A program made the position numbers and the translations under genes. The notes below the pieces were generated by a model. The model worked only from the letters and a program-made list of their open reading frames with translations. It ran no database searches and was not told the origin of the DNA. Below are positions 17,886-27,327 of a stretch of 64,000 nt of DNA, in pieces (the stretch's first letter is position 1; each line of letters opens with the position of its first letter). Source of the DNA: Campylobacter sputorum subsp. sputorum (GTDB taxonomy: Bacteria > Campylobacterota > Campylobacteria > Campylobacterales > Campylobacteraceae); the NCBI RefSeq assembly GCF_008245005.1, contig NZ_CP043427.1:1364001-1428000 (forward strand). Direction: 5' to 3'.

Positions 17886-18383
17886 CTATTTAAGATTTTT
17901 AAAACTTATAGGAAGTTCTAAATTTAGCGAGCGAATCAATCTTATACACTCTTGCAAATCATCTATAGATTTCCCAACAACGCGTATTTCATCGCCCCTT
18001 ATAGATGAATTTACTTTAAGTTTAGAATCTTTTATAACTTTTGTGATTTTTTTAGCATTTTCTTGATCTATAGTATCATTTATAGACATAACTAAACGAA
18101 CATTTGAACCACTTGCACTCTCTTTTTTACCATCTTTTAATGCACTTGATGGTATATCTCTTTTTATGAGTTTTGATATCAAAATATCTTTAAGAGCGTC
18201 TATTTTATTGTCACTTGATGTTAAAAGAGTTATGGTTTTATCTTTTTCATTTAAATTTATCTCAGCTACAACTCCCTTAAAATCATACCTAGAAGCAATC
18301 TCTTTTTTAGATATCTCTATAGCATTTTTAACTTCCATCATATCAACACTAGCACTCACATCAAAACTATGTTCGCTTGCCAT
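17886..18383 (-). CDS. YajQ family nucleotide-binding protein
   Basis: 165 residues, full length for the family: [32 protein letters not shown] and the C-terminal [20 protein letters not shown]. YajQ proteins bind cyclic di-GMP and other nucleotides in some species and act as effectors; the role in Campylobacter is unknown. It follows the 2-hydroxyacid dehydrogenase by 1 base, the last gene of a three-gene operon that is also present in C. jejuni (Cj0372-0374, recollection). Confidence 0.93.
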   Translation of the reverse strand: MASEHSFDVSASVDMMEVKNAIEISKKEIASRYDFKGVVAEINLNEKDKTITLLTSSDNKIDALKDILISKLIKRDIPSSALKDGKKESASGSNVRLVMSINDTIDQENAKKITKVIKDSKLKVNSSIRGDEIRVVGKSIDDLQECIRLIRSLNLELPISFKNLK

Positions 18384-18384
18384 T

Positions 18385-19311
18385 TTATGCCTTTAAAAAA
18401 TCTTGTATATTTTTATAAACTAAATCCATAAGTTTTACTCTAGCATCATAAGTAGCCCAAGCTATGTGCGGAGTTATCACAAATCTATCTCTATTTTTTA
18501 CTTTTATAAATGGATTATCTGCACTCATCGGCTCTTTTTCTAATACATCTAGTGCTGCATAAATTTCTCTTTCATCTAGTATTTTAGATAAAGCTGTTTC
18601 ATTTACGATACCGCCTCTTCCAAAATTCATTATAATAGCACCATCTTTTAACTTTTCTAACTCATTTGTATCTATTAAATTTTTGGTTTTATCATTTAAT
18701 GCACAATGTATAGAAACTATATCGCAAGTTTTTAAAAGTGCGTCTAAACTAACACTAGGAAACTCAGTAGAGTTGTTTTTGCCGCTAGTTGAATAATACA
18801 CAACATCGCAACCAAAAGCTTTTGCAATCCTAGCAACTTGCAAACCAATAGTTCCAAGACCTATAACACCAAATCTTTTTGGATTGATCTCATAAATATT
18901 TTTAGAAACATTTGTAAAAATCGGACTTTTTATCCATTCGCCTGATTTTACCCAATCATCATAATATCTCATTTTATTTGTTAGATAAAAAAGCGAAGCA
19001 AATACTTGCTGAACGACTGCATTTGTAGAGTATCCTGCTACATTTTTTACAGCTATGCCTTTAGTTTTTGCATACTCCATATCAATATTGTTTGTTCCGG
19101 TTGCAGTAACACAAATAAGTTTTAAGTTAGTATTATCCATTATATATTTATCGATAATAACTTTATTTGTCAAAACAATATCAGCATCTTTTAATCTTTC
19201 TAGCCTTTGGCTATCAGATGTTATGCCATATGTAACAAATTCACCAAAATCATTAAATTTACTCAAGTCAATATCACCAAGAGTATCAGCGTCTAAACAT
19301 ACTATCTTCAT
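18385..19311 (-). CDS. D-2-hydroxyacid dehydrogenase
   Basis: NAD(P)-dependent oxidoreductase of 308 residues. Rossmann motif [13 protein letters not shown] near residue 148; catalytic Arg in [10 protein letters not shown], Glu in the DVLEKEP stretch and His in ITPHIAWAT. The family covers D-lactate, glycerate/hydroxypyruvate and phosphoglycerate dehydrogenases; the substrate cannot be set by eye. It lies 2 bases after the glutathionylspermidine-synthase-like gene. Confidence 0.92.
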   Translation of the reverse strand: MKIVCLDADTLGDIDLSKFNDFGEFVTYGITSDSQRLERLKDADIVLTNKVIIDKYIMDNTNLKLICVTATGTNNIDMEYAKTKGIAVKNVAGYSTNAVVQQVFASLFYLTNKMRYYDDWVKSGEWIKSPIFTNVSKNIYEINPKRFGVIGLGTIGLQVARIAKAFGCDVVYYSTSGKNNSTEFPSVSLDALLKTCDIVSIHCALNDKTKNLIDTNELEKLKDGAIIMNFGRGGIVNETALSKILDEREIYAALDVLEKEPMSADNPFIKVKNRDRFVITPHIAWATYDARVKLMDLVYKNIQDFLKA

Positions 19312-19313
19312 CT

Positions 19314-20492
19314 TTACTCCTTTATAAAATGTCCTACAAATTTTGAGTAATTATCTATGATATTACCACCTCTTCTAAAACCAAGCCCACACCCCTCATA
19401 AGCGAAAAACAGACCGGCTTGATAGTTTTGATCTTTTTCATCTTTATTTAACTCATAAAATTCTTGATAAATTTTGTTTTGATTAGCATAATCCCCATCT
19501 TTACTTTCTATAACTTTAGCATTTTCATCTAAAATGCTTATATTTGCACCCTCTCTGCCTAAAAATGGCTTTGCTACTTGTTTTTTGTTTAGTGGCTCAA
19601 AAGATGTTTCAAGTAAAAGTGGATGATTAGGATACAAATCCCACAAAATCTTCATCATAGCCTTACTTTGAAAAAGTAAAGTATAAGCAGGATTTAAAAT
19701 GATAGCTTTTTGATTTTTTATAATATTTTTTAGTATGAGTGCAAGTTCTCCTTCATTTATCGCTATTTCTTCCCAAGGAATTAATTTAAACCAATACTCA
19801 AACCCCTCATCTCCTAAAAATATGCCTTCTTCATCGCTAAATCCAACCTCATCAACATAAGCAAATTTAGTATGAAATCCAGCCTCATCGGCCATATTTT
19901 GTAGCAACTTCACGGTCTGTTCATCTTCATTGCTTCCAGCAATTGAGCTAAAAAGTATTTTCCATCCATCATAATATTTGCTAAATTCGCTCGTATCATC
20001 ACTAAGAGTTATTAATCTTTTAAAATTCTCTTTTATAGCCTCGTAAATGTCGTTAAACTGCTCCATTTCATTCATACTATTATATTTTAACATTGCCCAT
20101 TGAATAATAGTAGTTTCAAAAAGTGAAGTTGGAGTATCTGCGTTAAATTCGAGTAGTTTTATTGGCTTTCCATCAAGTCCCCCAGCAAAGTCAAATCTAC
20201 CATATAAATGCCAATGAACATCATTACTCCAGCTATCTTTTATGATGTCTATAAGATTAAATGGAATTCCTAACTCATGAAAAAGATTATTTTCTATGAC
20301 ATATTCTGCACCGGCTACAAACATATCATAAAGCTCATTTGCAGCTTCATAGTAAGCATTTGCTTCACTCTGGCTAACTCCAACAATCTCATCACTTATA
20401 TATGGTGTGTTATCTGGGTCTGTATGCCAAGTAAAATTTGAATCTTCTAAAAACTTTTTAGTAAGTGGTTTTATTTTTTGTAAGCTTAACAT
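19314..20492 (-). CDS. Glutathionylspermidine synthase-like ATP-grasp enzyme
   Basis: 392 residues corresponding to the C-terminal ligase domain of Gsp; the N-terminal amidase domain is absent. Landmarks: SWSNDVHWHLYGRFDFAGG, LLEFNADTPTSLFET, GSNEDEQT, KPFLGREGANISI and the tail CGLGFRRGGNII. ATP-grasp enzymes of this group join a carboxylate to an amine; whether this one makes glutathionylspermidine is doubtful, since such solo domains are common in bacteria without that compound. First gene of the operon. Confidence 0.87.
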   Translation of the reverse strand: MLSLQKIKPLTKKFLEDSNFTWHTDPDNTPYISDEIVGVSQSEANAYYEAANELYDMFVAGAEYVIENNLFHELGIPFNLIDIIKDSWSNDVHWHLYGRFDFAGGLDGKPIKLLEFNADTPTSLFETTIIQWAMLKYNSMNEMEQFNDIYEAIKENFKRLITLSDDTSEFSKYYDGWKILFSSIAGSNEDEQTVKLLQNMADEAGFHTKFAYVDEVGFSDEEGIFLGDEGFEYWFKLIPWEEIAINEGELALILKNIIKNQKAIILNPAYTLLFQSKAMMKILWDLYPNHPLLLETSFEPLNKKQVAKPFLGREGANISILDENAKVIESKDGDYANQNKIYQEFYELNKDEKDQNYQAGLFFAYEGCGLGFRRGGNIIDNYSKFVGHFIKE

Positions 20493-20733
20493 CTTATCCT
20501 CATTACTTAATGATATTTATTATATTAAATTAGCCCTTAAAAATTGATAATCAAAATACAATAATATTATAAAATTAGATTTTAAACTCATGGTAATTTA
20601 GATATATTTATAATTATAGCTTTTTATAAAATTAAATATTTATAAATTTGAAACTATAAATACTATATAAAATAAAATGTTTATTATAATTTTATTAAAA
20701 TTATGTTTTAAAATATAGTTATTAAGGGGACTT

Positions 20734-22146
20734 ATGATTGAAATTCTTAAATTGGTTGTAGATACAATAAATGCATATATATGGACTATACTTGTATATG
20801 TCTTGCTTGGAGCGGGAATTTATTTTACACTAAAAACTAAATTTGTTCAATTTCGACATTTTAAAGAAAGTATGATTAGAATGAAAGTTGGCAAAAGGGC
20901 ATCAGATGATGCTATTAGCCCATTTCAAGCCTTTGCCACAGGACTAGCTAGTAGAGTTGGTACTGGAAATATAGCAGGCGTTGCCATAGCTTTAGTTATA
21001 GGCGGTCCTGGGGCTATTTTTTGGATGTGGATAACCGCATTAATCGGAATGAGTTCCGCATTTATAGAATCAAGCCTAGGTCAGCTTTACAAAGTTCAAA
21101 ATAAAGATGGTAGTTACCGCGGTGGACCGGCATATTACATAACAATTGGGCTTGGACAAAAATGGCTTGGTATTGTATTTGCACTAAGTTTAATCTTGGC
21201 ATTTGGCTTTGTTTTCAATGCAGTTCAATCAAATACAATGGTTGCAGCTACACATAAAGCATGGGGATGGAATGCGCAGTATGTTGGCATAGGATTAGTT
21301 TTGATAGTTGCACCTATCATATTTGGTGGAATAAAAAGAGTTGCCAAAGTTGCAGAGAAAATCGTTCCCATAATGGCTATTTTATATCTTTTAGCAGTTA
21401 TTTATATGATTATAACAAATATAACTATGGTTCCAAAAGTTATCTATCTTATAGTATCAGAAGCATTTAATTTTAAAGCTGCTGGCGGAGGAGCTATTGG
21501 CGTATTTACGGTTTCTATGATGCAAGGAATTAAAAGAGGTCTTTTTTCAAATGAAGCTGGTATGGGCTCTGTTCCAAATGCCGCAGCAGCAAGCGATGCT
21601 TATCATCCTGCAAATCAAGGGTTAATACAAATGCTTGGAGTATTTGTAGATACTATAATAATTTGTTCATGCACCGCATTTATCATACTTCTAAGTGGTG
21701 TTTATGGAACAACAGACGCAACAGGAGCGGAGCTTACACAAATGGCGTTAGAAGCTGGGATAGGAAGTTATGGTTCTTCTTTTTTAGCCATTATAATACT
21801 TCTATTTTGTTTTTCATCAATTGTCGGAAATTATGCGTATGCTGAAAGCAATGTTCAATTCATAAAAAATAATAAATTTATAATGATATCATTTAGAATA
21901 TTGGTTTTAGCTATGGTTTATTTTGGCTCTATACAAGAACTACCGCTAGTATGGAATATGGCTGATGCTTCTATGGGAATTATGGCATTTACGAACTTAA
22001 TTAGTATTTTGCTTCTCTCTCCTGCTGCATTTTTGCTTTTAAAAGACTTTGAAGAGCAGGTAAAAGCTGGTAAGAATCCGGAATTTGATATAAATAAATA
22101 TCCAAATTTAAAAGAAAAAATAAAAACTGGAATTTGGGAAAAATAA
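20734..22146 (+). CDS. Sodium:alanine/glycine symporter, AGCS family
   Basis: 470 residues with about ten membrane helices. Signature SPFQAFATGLASRVGTGNIA near residue 68; GGPGAIFWMWITALIGMSSA, RGGPAYYI and GLFSNEAGMGSVPNAAA also mark the family. Imports alanine or glycine with sodium. It begins after a 241-base AT-rich gap with AAGGGGAC as ribosome site and ends in a clear terminator, so it is monocistronic. Confidence 0.93.
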   Translation: MIEILKLVVDTINAYIWTILVYVLLGAGIYFTLKTKFVQFRHFKESMIRMKVGKRASDDAISPFQAFATGLASRVGTGNIAGVAIALVIGGPGAIFWMWITALIGMSSAFIESSLGQLYKVQNKDGSYRGGPAYYITIGLGQKWLGIVFALSLILAFGFVFNAVQSNTMVAATHKAWGWNAQYVGIGLVLIVAPIIFGGIKRVAKVAEKIVPIMAILYLLAVIYMIITNITMVPKVIYLIVSEAFNFKAAGGGAIGVFTVSMMQGIKRGLFSNEAGMGSVPNAAAASDAYHPANQGLIQMLGVFVDTIIICSCTAFIILLSGVYGTTDATGAELTQMALEAGIGSYGSSFLAIIILLFCFSSIVGNYAYAESNVQFIKNNKFIMISFRILVLAMVYFGSIQELPLVWNMADASMGIMAFTNLISILLLSPAAFLLLKDFEEQVKAGKNPEFDINKYPNLKEKIKTGIWEK

Positions 22147-22156
22147 ATTTAGTTTT

Positions 22157-22181
22157 ATGGTGCATTATTTGCACCATTTTT
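22157..22181 (+). terminator. Terminator of the AGCS symporter gene
   Basis: ATGGTGCA (22157-22164) and TGCACCAT (22170-22177) with a 5-base loop, followed by a T-run. Classic intrinsic terminator 11 bases after the stop codon. Confidence 0.8.
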
Positions 22182-22254
22182 GTCCAAATTTAAAAGAAAA
22201 AATAATAAATTTTTATTAATGTCTTAAAAAGTTTCCAAGCTTTAATATAAATTT

Positions 22255-22262
22255 GTTAAAAT
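22255..22262 (+). promoter_or_regulatory. -10 box for carboxynorspermidine dehydrogenase
   Basis: GTTAAAAT, preceded by TT, fits gnTAnaAT. An ATG at 22261 that would open a longer frame falls inside this box, which supports the later start at 22288. Confidence 0.5.
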
Positions 22263-22287
22263 GCTTTTTAAATTTAAAGGAGTTAAA

Positions 22288-23502
22288 ATGTCAAATTTAC
22301 TAATAATCGGAGCTGGTGGAGTTAGCAGAGTTGCAACCATAAAAGCTGCGATGAATAAAGAAACTTTTACTAAAATCACCCTAGCAAGTAGAACAAAAAG
22401 CAAGTGCGATGAGATAGCTAAATTTATAAAAGAGCGTTTAGGAGTTATGATAGATACAGCTGCGATTGACGCTGATGATACAAACGCTGTTGTAGAACTC
22501 ATAAAAAAAACAGGTGCCGAAATTTTGCTAAATGTAGCACTTCCATATCAAGATTTAACACTAATGGATGCGTGTATAAAAGCTAAAATTCACTATATAG
22601 ATACAGCAAACTACGAGCATCCTGATGAGGCTAAATTTGAGTACAAATTACAATGGGCAAAAGATGATGAGTTTAAAAAAGCTGGCATTATGGGATTACT
22701 TGGAAGCGGTTTTGATCCAGGGGTAACAAATGTTTTTTGTGCTTATGCATCACAATACCTTTTTGATGAAATCAACTACATTGATATCTTAGACTGCAAC
22801 GCAGGAGACCATGGATACGCATTTGCAACAAACTTTAATCCAGAGATAAATTTACGCGAAGTTTCAGCAAATGGACGCTACTGGCAAAAAGAAAAAGGCT
22901 GGGTTGAGACAAAACCTATGGAGATAATGTTTAAATGGGATTATCCTAAAGTTGGCGTGAAAGATAGTTATTTACTTTATCACGAAGAGCTAGAAAGCCT
23001 TAGCAAAAACATAAAAGGACTTAAACAAATCCGCTTTTTTATGACATTTGGGCAAAGTTATTTAACGCATATGAAATGCCTTGAAAATGTAGGAATGCTT
23101 AGAATTGACGAAGTTGAGCACAATGGCATGAAAATAGTTCCGATTCAGTTTTTAAAGACACTTTTACCAGATCCTGCAAGCCTAGGAGCAAGAACAAAAG
23201 GTAAAACTAACATAGGCTGCGTAATTCGTGGTATAAAAGATGGCAAAGAAAGACAAGTTTATATCTATAATGTCTGCGACCACCAAGAGTGTTACGCTGA
23301 AACTGGAGCTCAAGGAGTTAGTTATACAACAGGAGTTCCTGCTATGATAGGAGCTAAAATGATAGCTACAAAAAAATGGAGCGGTAAAGGTGTGTTTAAT
23401 ATGGAAGAATTTGATGCAAAACCATTTATGGATGAGCTAATGATACAAGGCTTACCTTGGGAAATGATAGAGATGAAGCCTGGCGAAAGATATGAGGTTT
23501 AA
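22288..23502 (+). CDS. Carboxynorspermidine (carboxyspermidine) dehydrogenase
   Basis: Saccharopine-dehydrogenase-like enzyme of 404 residues that condenses aspartate semialdehyde with putrescine or diaminopropane and reduces the product, the first step of the alternative spermidine pathway found in Campylobacter and Vibrio. The NAD(P) fold opens with LLIIGAGGVSRVATIKA; MGLLGSGFDPGVTNVFCAYA and NVCDHQECYAETGAQGVSY are typical. Start chosen at the second ATG, with AAAGGAG 6 bases upstream. The partner decarboxylase nspC is not in the window. Closed by a strong hairpin. Confidence 0.88.
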   Translation: MSNLLIIGAGGVSRVATIKAAMNKETFTKITLASRTKSKCDEIAKFIKERLGVMIDTAAIDADDTNAVVELIKKTGAEILLNVALPYQDLTLMDACIKAKIHYIDTANYEHPDEAKFEYKLQWAKDDEFKKAGIMGLLGSGFDPGVTNVFCAYASQYLFDEINYIDILDCNAGDHGYAFATNFNPEINLREVSANGRYWQKEKGWVETKPMEIMFKWDYPKVGVKDSYLLYHEELESLSKNIKGLKQIRFFMTFGQSYLTHMKCLENVGMLRIDEVEHNGMKIVPIQFLKTLLPDPASLGARTKGKTNIGCVIRGIKDGKERQVYIYNVCDHQECYAETGAQGVSYTTGVPAMIGAKMIATKKWSGKGVFNMEEFDAKPFMDELMIQGLPWEMIEMKPGERYEV

Positions 23503-23524
23503 ATTAGGCGGAATACGCCTAATT
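23502..23524 (+). terminator. Terminator after carboxynorspermidine dehydrogenase
   Basis: AATTAGGCG (23502-23510) and CGCCTAATT (23516-23524) with a 5-base loop, directly after the stop codon. Only a short T-stretch follows. Confidence 0.7.
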
Positions 23525-23567
23525 ATTATGAAAATTTACATTTGAAATATATAAAATAAAACTGCAA

Positions 23568-23573
23568 TATAAT
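23568..23573 (+). promoter_or_regulatory. -10 box for the orphan gene at 23597
   Basis: Perfect TATAAT; the predicted start near 23580 leaves a leader of about 17 bases with TTAAGGAAAA as ribosome site. Confidence 0.5.
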
Positions 23574-23596
23574 TTTAATATATTTAAGGAAAACAA

Positions 23597-24268
23597 ATGA
23601 TAGTAGTAAAAAAAGATTTTGTGCCAGAATATACAAAATCATATCACTATGGCAAAAAATTAACTTCAGGGAAAGCATACTATTTAAAAGATGATAATGG
23701 AAATACATATTATGCAAGTAAATATTACGTAGATAAATATTTAAATGTGGATTTATCTAAAATACCAGATCTTACAACATCTTTAATATCTATGACTGCA
23801 AATGAAAATTCTATAAATAAAACTCACACTGGAAATAGAAATAAATTTAACCATGATAAATCAAATGCTATTACATATATAATTCTTAGGCAAGAAAAAC
23901 TTATTGAATATAACCTATCTTATGAACCACTCAAAAAATATTATGATAAATATATAAGAGATGGCAATCTTGATGATAAAGATATAAATCACATAATAAA
24001 CATAGAAAAAAGAGCTAAACAAAGAAACAGCAAACTGTCCTTATATAATCTAAGAACATGTTATGCTTATGAGTTTATATTAAAACGAACGCTAAACTAT
24101 TTAGAGCAAAATCAAAAGACAAATGGAGTTAAATTTATTACTAGCTTAATATCTTATTTAAGAAAAAATTACACATTAAGCGAAAATCAAATTAAAGGAT
24201 TAGAAAATTGGTTGGATTATTTACCAAAAGATTTAAAAGAGTCAAAATTAATGAATTTTCAAAATTAA
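23597..24268 (+). CDS. Unknown protein with an internal helical repeat
   Basis: 223 residues, not recognised. No membrane helix or signal peptide. The first 50 residues are aromatic-rich and beta-like (TSGKAYYLKDDNGNTYYASK), similar in shape to small phage and replication-associated domains that carry a GSxC motif, but without cysteines. Two copies of one pattern follow: YIRDGNLDDKDINHIINIEK (from 119) and YLRKNYTLSENQIKGLENWL (from 187), each at the end of a helical unit. Good ribosome site (AAGGAAA) and its own promoter. Monocistronic, converging on another unknown gene. Likely accessory. Confidence 0.75.
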   Translation: MIVVKKDFVPEYTKSYHYGKKLTSGKAYYLKDDNGNTYYASKYYVDKYLNVDLSKIPDLTTSLISMTANENSINKTHTGNRNKFNHDKSNAITYIILRQEKLIEYNLSYEPLKKYYDKYIRDGNLDDKDINHIINIEKRAKQRNSKLSLYNLRTCYAYEFILKRTLNYLEQNQKTNGVKFITSLISYLRKNYTLSENQIKGLENWLDYLPKDLKESKLMNFQN

Positions 24269-24290
24269 TTAGAAAAGTTTTAAAAAATAT

Positions 24291-24746
24291 TCATACAAAC
24301 TCTCTAAATTTATCTCTTAAAATTTTCTCAATCTCATAAAATGATTTTTCATATATGTTTGGTAAAGTCGCTTCTTTGTCATTATAAAACCTTAAAAAGC
24401 TAAATTTATCCTCTATCTTATAATTTTTATTAAAAACAAAATTTAAAACCTGTATATTTTTATTTTTTTCTATTGTTTTTATGCCTATTTTTTCTATATC
24501 TTTGAAGTTAAATTTCTGCTCTTTTTTGCCATTTTTTATAAAAAATCCATCTTCATCAACTCTCAAAAAATTATTACTAAACAGCATTTTCTTGGCACAA
24601 AAAAATACACCAACTAAACCAACTAAAAACACAAATAAGCCTATGTTTCCATACTCCAATATAAAAACCACTAAACCAACAACACTAAGAACAATATTCA
24701 TAAAAAGTGCATTGCGAACTTTTTTCTTATCTTCTTTTATTATCAA
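24291..24746 (-). CDS. Small membrane protein, PH-like cytoplasmic domain
   Basis: 151 residues. Two helices at about 10-50 (FMNIVLSVVGLVVFILEYGN, then LFVFLVGLVGVFFCAKK), then FLRVDEDGFFIKNGKKEQKF and FNFKDIEKIGI, the pattern of bacterial PH-like domains in which an early beta strand reads out a residue-type motif. Function unknown. It begins 11 bases after thiD and is probably co-transcribed with it. Confidence 0.7.
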   Translation of the reverse strand: MIIKEDKKKVRNALFMNIVLSVVGLVVFILEYGNIGLFVFLVGLVGVFFCAKKMLFSNNFLRVDEDGFFIKNGKKEQKFNFKDIEKIGIKTIEKNKNIQVLNFVFNKNYKIEDKFSFLRFYNDKEATLPNIYEKSFYEIEKILRDKFREFV

Positions 24747-24757
24747 ACTTGTATCCT

Positions 24758-25579
24758 TTATAAATTTTCAACTTTTATTTCAGTGTTTTTTTGTCCATTT
24801 TTAACATAAGCAAAGTGATTTGTGGGCCCATGTCCACTACCTAAATGCAAATCATTTTTTATAGCTTCATACACAAAAGCTTTTGCTCTAATGGCACTTT
24901 TTAGCATATTCAAACCATCAGCCAAACTCGCAGTTATAGCAGCTGAGTAAGTACAACCAGTTCCATGGGTATTTTTTGTATCTATTCTTGGCGATGTTAA
25001 TTTATAAATTTTATCTTCATCTATTAAGATATCAAAAGCATCATTGCTACTTAAATGACCGCCTTTCATCAACACACTTTTAACGCCAATTTTTTGGATA
25101 TTTAATCCAGCTTTTATCATATCTTTTTCATCTGTTATTTTAAAATTTGAAATAATTTCAGCCTCAGGGATATTTGGCGTGATTAGCTCACAAATCGGTA
25201 TAAGCTTAGAAATCAAAGCACTTATAGCATAGTCTTTTAAAAGCTTCGCTCCACCTTTTGCCACCATTACACAATCACAAACAAGCGGGATATTTTGATT
25301 TTTTAAATTCTCATAAACTAAATTTATAATATTACTATCAAAAAGCATTCCAGTTTTTATGGCATTTGGCCTTAAATCCGATAAAACAGCTTTTAGCTGC
25401 TCTTCTATACTTTGCAAACTTACCTCATAAATATGACTTACTCCAAGTGTATTTTGTGCCGTAATTGCCGTTATAACACTCGTTCCAAAAACTCCAAGTT
25501 CCTCAAAAGTTTTTAAATCAGCTTGAATACCAGCACCACCGCCACTATCAGATCCTGCGATACTTAATGCTATTTTCAT
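24758..25579 (-). CDS. thiD: Hydroxymethylpyrimidine/phosphomethylpyrimidine kinase
   Basis: Thiamine pathway kinase that phosphorylates HMP twice. 273 residues from the second ATG, which has better spacing to AAAGGAAA. Landmarks: ALSIAGSDSGGGAGIQADLK at the N-terminus, SVLMKGGHL, and NTHGTGCTYSAAITASLADG near the C-terminus (anion hole and catalytic region). It follows tupC by 9 bases on the same strand. Confidence 0.95.
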   Translation of the reverse strand: MKIALSIAGSDSGGGAGIQADLKTFEELGVFGTSVITAITAQNTLGVSHIYEVSLQSIEEQLKAVLSDLRPNAIKTGMLFDSNIINLVYENLKNQNIPLVCDCVMVAKGGAKLLKDYAISALISKLIPICELITPNIPEAEIISNFKITDEKDMIKAGLNIQKIGVKSVLMKGGHLSSNDAFDILIDEDKIYKLTSPRIDTKNTHGTGCTYSAAITASLADGLNMLKSAIRAKAFVYEAIKNDLHLGSGHGPTNHFAYVKNGQKNTEIKVENL

Positions 25580-25588
25580 CATTTTCCT

Positions 25589-26521
25589 TTATTCTAGTGC
25601 CAAAAAGCCACTTTTATCTATATAAAAATTAATTTTATCACCAACTTTTAAATTTGGAAAGTCTTGTATTTTTACAACCGTTTTTAAAAGATAATCTCCA
25701 AATTTTATCTTTATTAAAAATCTTTTATTGCTTATAACAGAAAGCGAGTGCAAAAAACCTTCATAAGACAAATTATCCTTAGTTATGATTATTTTAGCAG
25801 GATTTAGTGCGACTTTTGATGCATTTTTAAAATCATCTGGTAAAGTTATATTTAAATTTGAACCAAAATTTATAAGAGAATTTTCGCAATTAAAAATATT
25901 TTTAAGCTCAAATTTACTAACACTTCCTTTATACAAAAACACATTTTCATCGCAAATTTCACTAAGCCATTTTTCATCGTGACTTGCTATTACAAATCCA
26001 CATCCATAATCTTTATTTAATGTTTTTATAGATTTTGCAAAAAGCTTAGAAGACATAAGATCTATGCTGTTTGTCGGTTCATCTAAAAGCATAAATTTAC
26101 GCCTTGTAGCGATAAGAATCGCAAAAGCAAGTCTTGTTGTCTGTCCGCTGCTTAACTCATAATGTTTTTTGTTTAAAAAGCTAGAATCAAGTCCAACCAT
26201 ACTAAGAGCCATAGAAATTCTCTCATCATAGCTATCTTTGATGTCATCATAAGCTTTTAGTGCAAAAATGAAATTTTGTTTTACGCTTCTTTTTAAAAGC
26301 ATCGGCTCTGGCAAAAGAATGGATATATCTTTTTTATCAAGGTTACTTTTTATTTCGCCACTAACTGGATTTTCTATGTGCGAAAGTATGCGTAAAAGTG
26401 TGCTTTTGCCACTTCCATTTGAACCAAGAAGTCCGGTAATATTGCTTTCATTTATATTTAAATTTGAAATATTTAAAACTTTTTGATTTTTATAAATTTG
26501 AGTTATATTTTTTAGTATCAT
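25589..26521 (-). CDS. tupC: Tungstate ABC transporter ATP-binding protein
   Basis: 310 residues: ABC domain with Walker A GSNGSGKST, signature LSSGQTTRLA and Walker B FMLLDEPTNSID, then a C-terminal extension of about 100 residues (from 210) with a molybdate/oligo-binding look (NLSYEGFLHSLSVISNKRF). Powers uptake of tungstate, used by Campylobacter formate dehydrogenase. Its start overlaps tupB by 4 bases. Assignment rests on the adjacent tupB and tupA. Confidence 0.9.
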   Translation of the reverse strand: MILKNITQIYKNQKVLNISNLNINESNITGLLGSNGSGKSTLLRILSHIENPVSGEIKSNLDKKDISILLPEPMLLKRSVKQNFIFALKAYDDIKDSYDERISMALSMVGLDSSFLNKKHYELSSGQTTRLAFAILIATRRKFMLLDEPTNSIDLMSSKLFAKSIKTLNKDYGCGFVIASHDEKWLSEICDENVFLYKGSVSKFELKNIFNCENSLINFGSNLNITLPDDFKNASKVALNPAKIIITKDNLSYEGFLHSLSVISNKRFLIKIKFGDYLLKTVVKIQDFPNLKVGDKINFYIDKSGFLALE

Positions 26522-27210
26522 TTATCAAATCTTTTAAAAGCATGTATGGCTAAATTTACACCAAAAGCCATAGCGATAAGCACCATACTAAGAGCTATTC
26601 CCATAGCAAACTCGCCTTTATTTGTCTCTAGTGAAACTGCTGTTGTTATGGTTCTTGTAAACCATTTAATGTTTCCACCAACCATCATAGCTACACCAAC
26701 TTCAGCTACTATTCTGCCATAAGCAGTAGCAACTACAACCATCAAAGAGTATCTAAGTTCGTAAAGCACGGTTAAAACTTGCTTAAAAGAACTTAATTGA
26801 TAACTTTTTATGGTTAATAGATGCTTTTTATCCATATTTTCTACAACACTTGCAGTTAGCGAAATGATAATTGGTAAAGATAAGAAAATTTGCCCCAAAA
26901 TTACAGCTTTTAGTGTAAATAAAAGACCCATAAAACCAAAAGGACCTCTACTTGATATAAAAGCATATAAGATAAGCCCGATAGCAACTGTTGGCATAGC
27001 TAGAGCTGTATCACTAAGAAGTTTTAAAGTTTTAGCACCTTTAAATTTGTAAAATCCCAAACAAAAGCCTATTGGCATACCTATAAGCAATGAAAAAACT
27101 ATAGAGATACTAGAAGTTATAAGAGTTGCATTTATGGCCGAATATGTCTCTTCGTTTCCACTATAAAGCAAAACAAAAGCCTGCACGATACCATCTAATA
27201 TAAAACCCAA
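26518..27210 (-). CDS. tupB: Tungstate ABC transporter permease
   Basis: 230 residues, five to six membrane helices. The EAA-like loop YGRIVAEVGVAMMVGGN sits near residue 165, and SSISIVFSLLIGMPIGF is typical of the family. Start is TTG at 27210, with TAAGGCA upstream; there is no ATG. Pairs with tupC. It is divergent from tupA across a 117-base gap, unlike the single-strand operon order in C. jejuni. Confidence 0.9.
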   Translation of the reverse strand: MGFILDGIVQAFVLLYSGNEETYSAINATLITSSISIVFSLLIGMPIGFCLGFYKFKGAKTLKLLSDTALAMPTVAIGLILYAFISSRGPFGFMGLLFTLKAVILGQIFLSLPIIISLTASVVENMDKKHLLTIKSYQLSSFKQVLTVLYELRYSLMVVVATAYGRIVAEVGVAMMVGGNIKWFTRTITTAVSLETNKGEFAMGIALSMVLIAMAFGVNLAIHAFKRFDK

Positions 27211-27292
27211 AATACTGCCTTAATTTTTATTTTAAGTTTAACAAAAATATGCTTAAAATACATATTTGTTGTCTATGCATTTATAAGCAAAT

Positions 27293-27300
27293 GATACAAT
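27293..27300 (+). promoter_or_regulatory. -10 box for tupA
   Basis: GATACAAT fits gnTAnaAT and lies 27 bases before the chosen ATG. In C. jejuni a ModE-like repressor controls tup genes; no clear ModE palindrome was recognised here. Confidence 0.45.
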
Positions 27301-27327
27301 TTTAAAAATTTTATTAAAAGGATGTAT

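Noticed and set aside
22261-22287. Longer N-terminus for carboxynorspermidine dehydrogenase
   Set aside because: The first ATG lies in the -10 box and the second has an excellent ribosome site.
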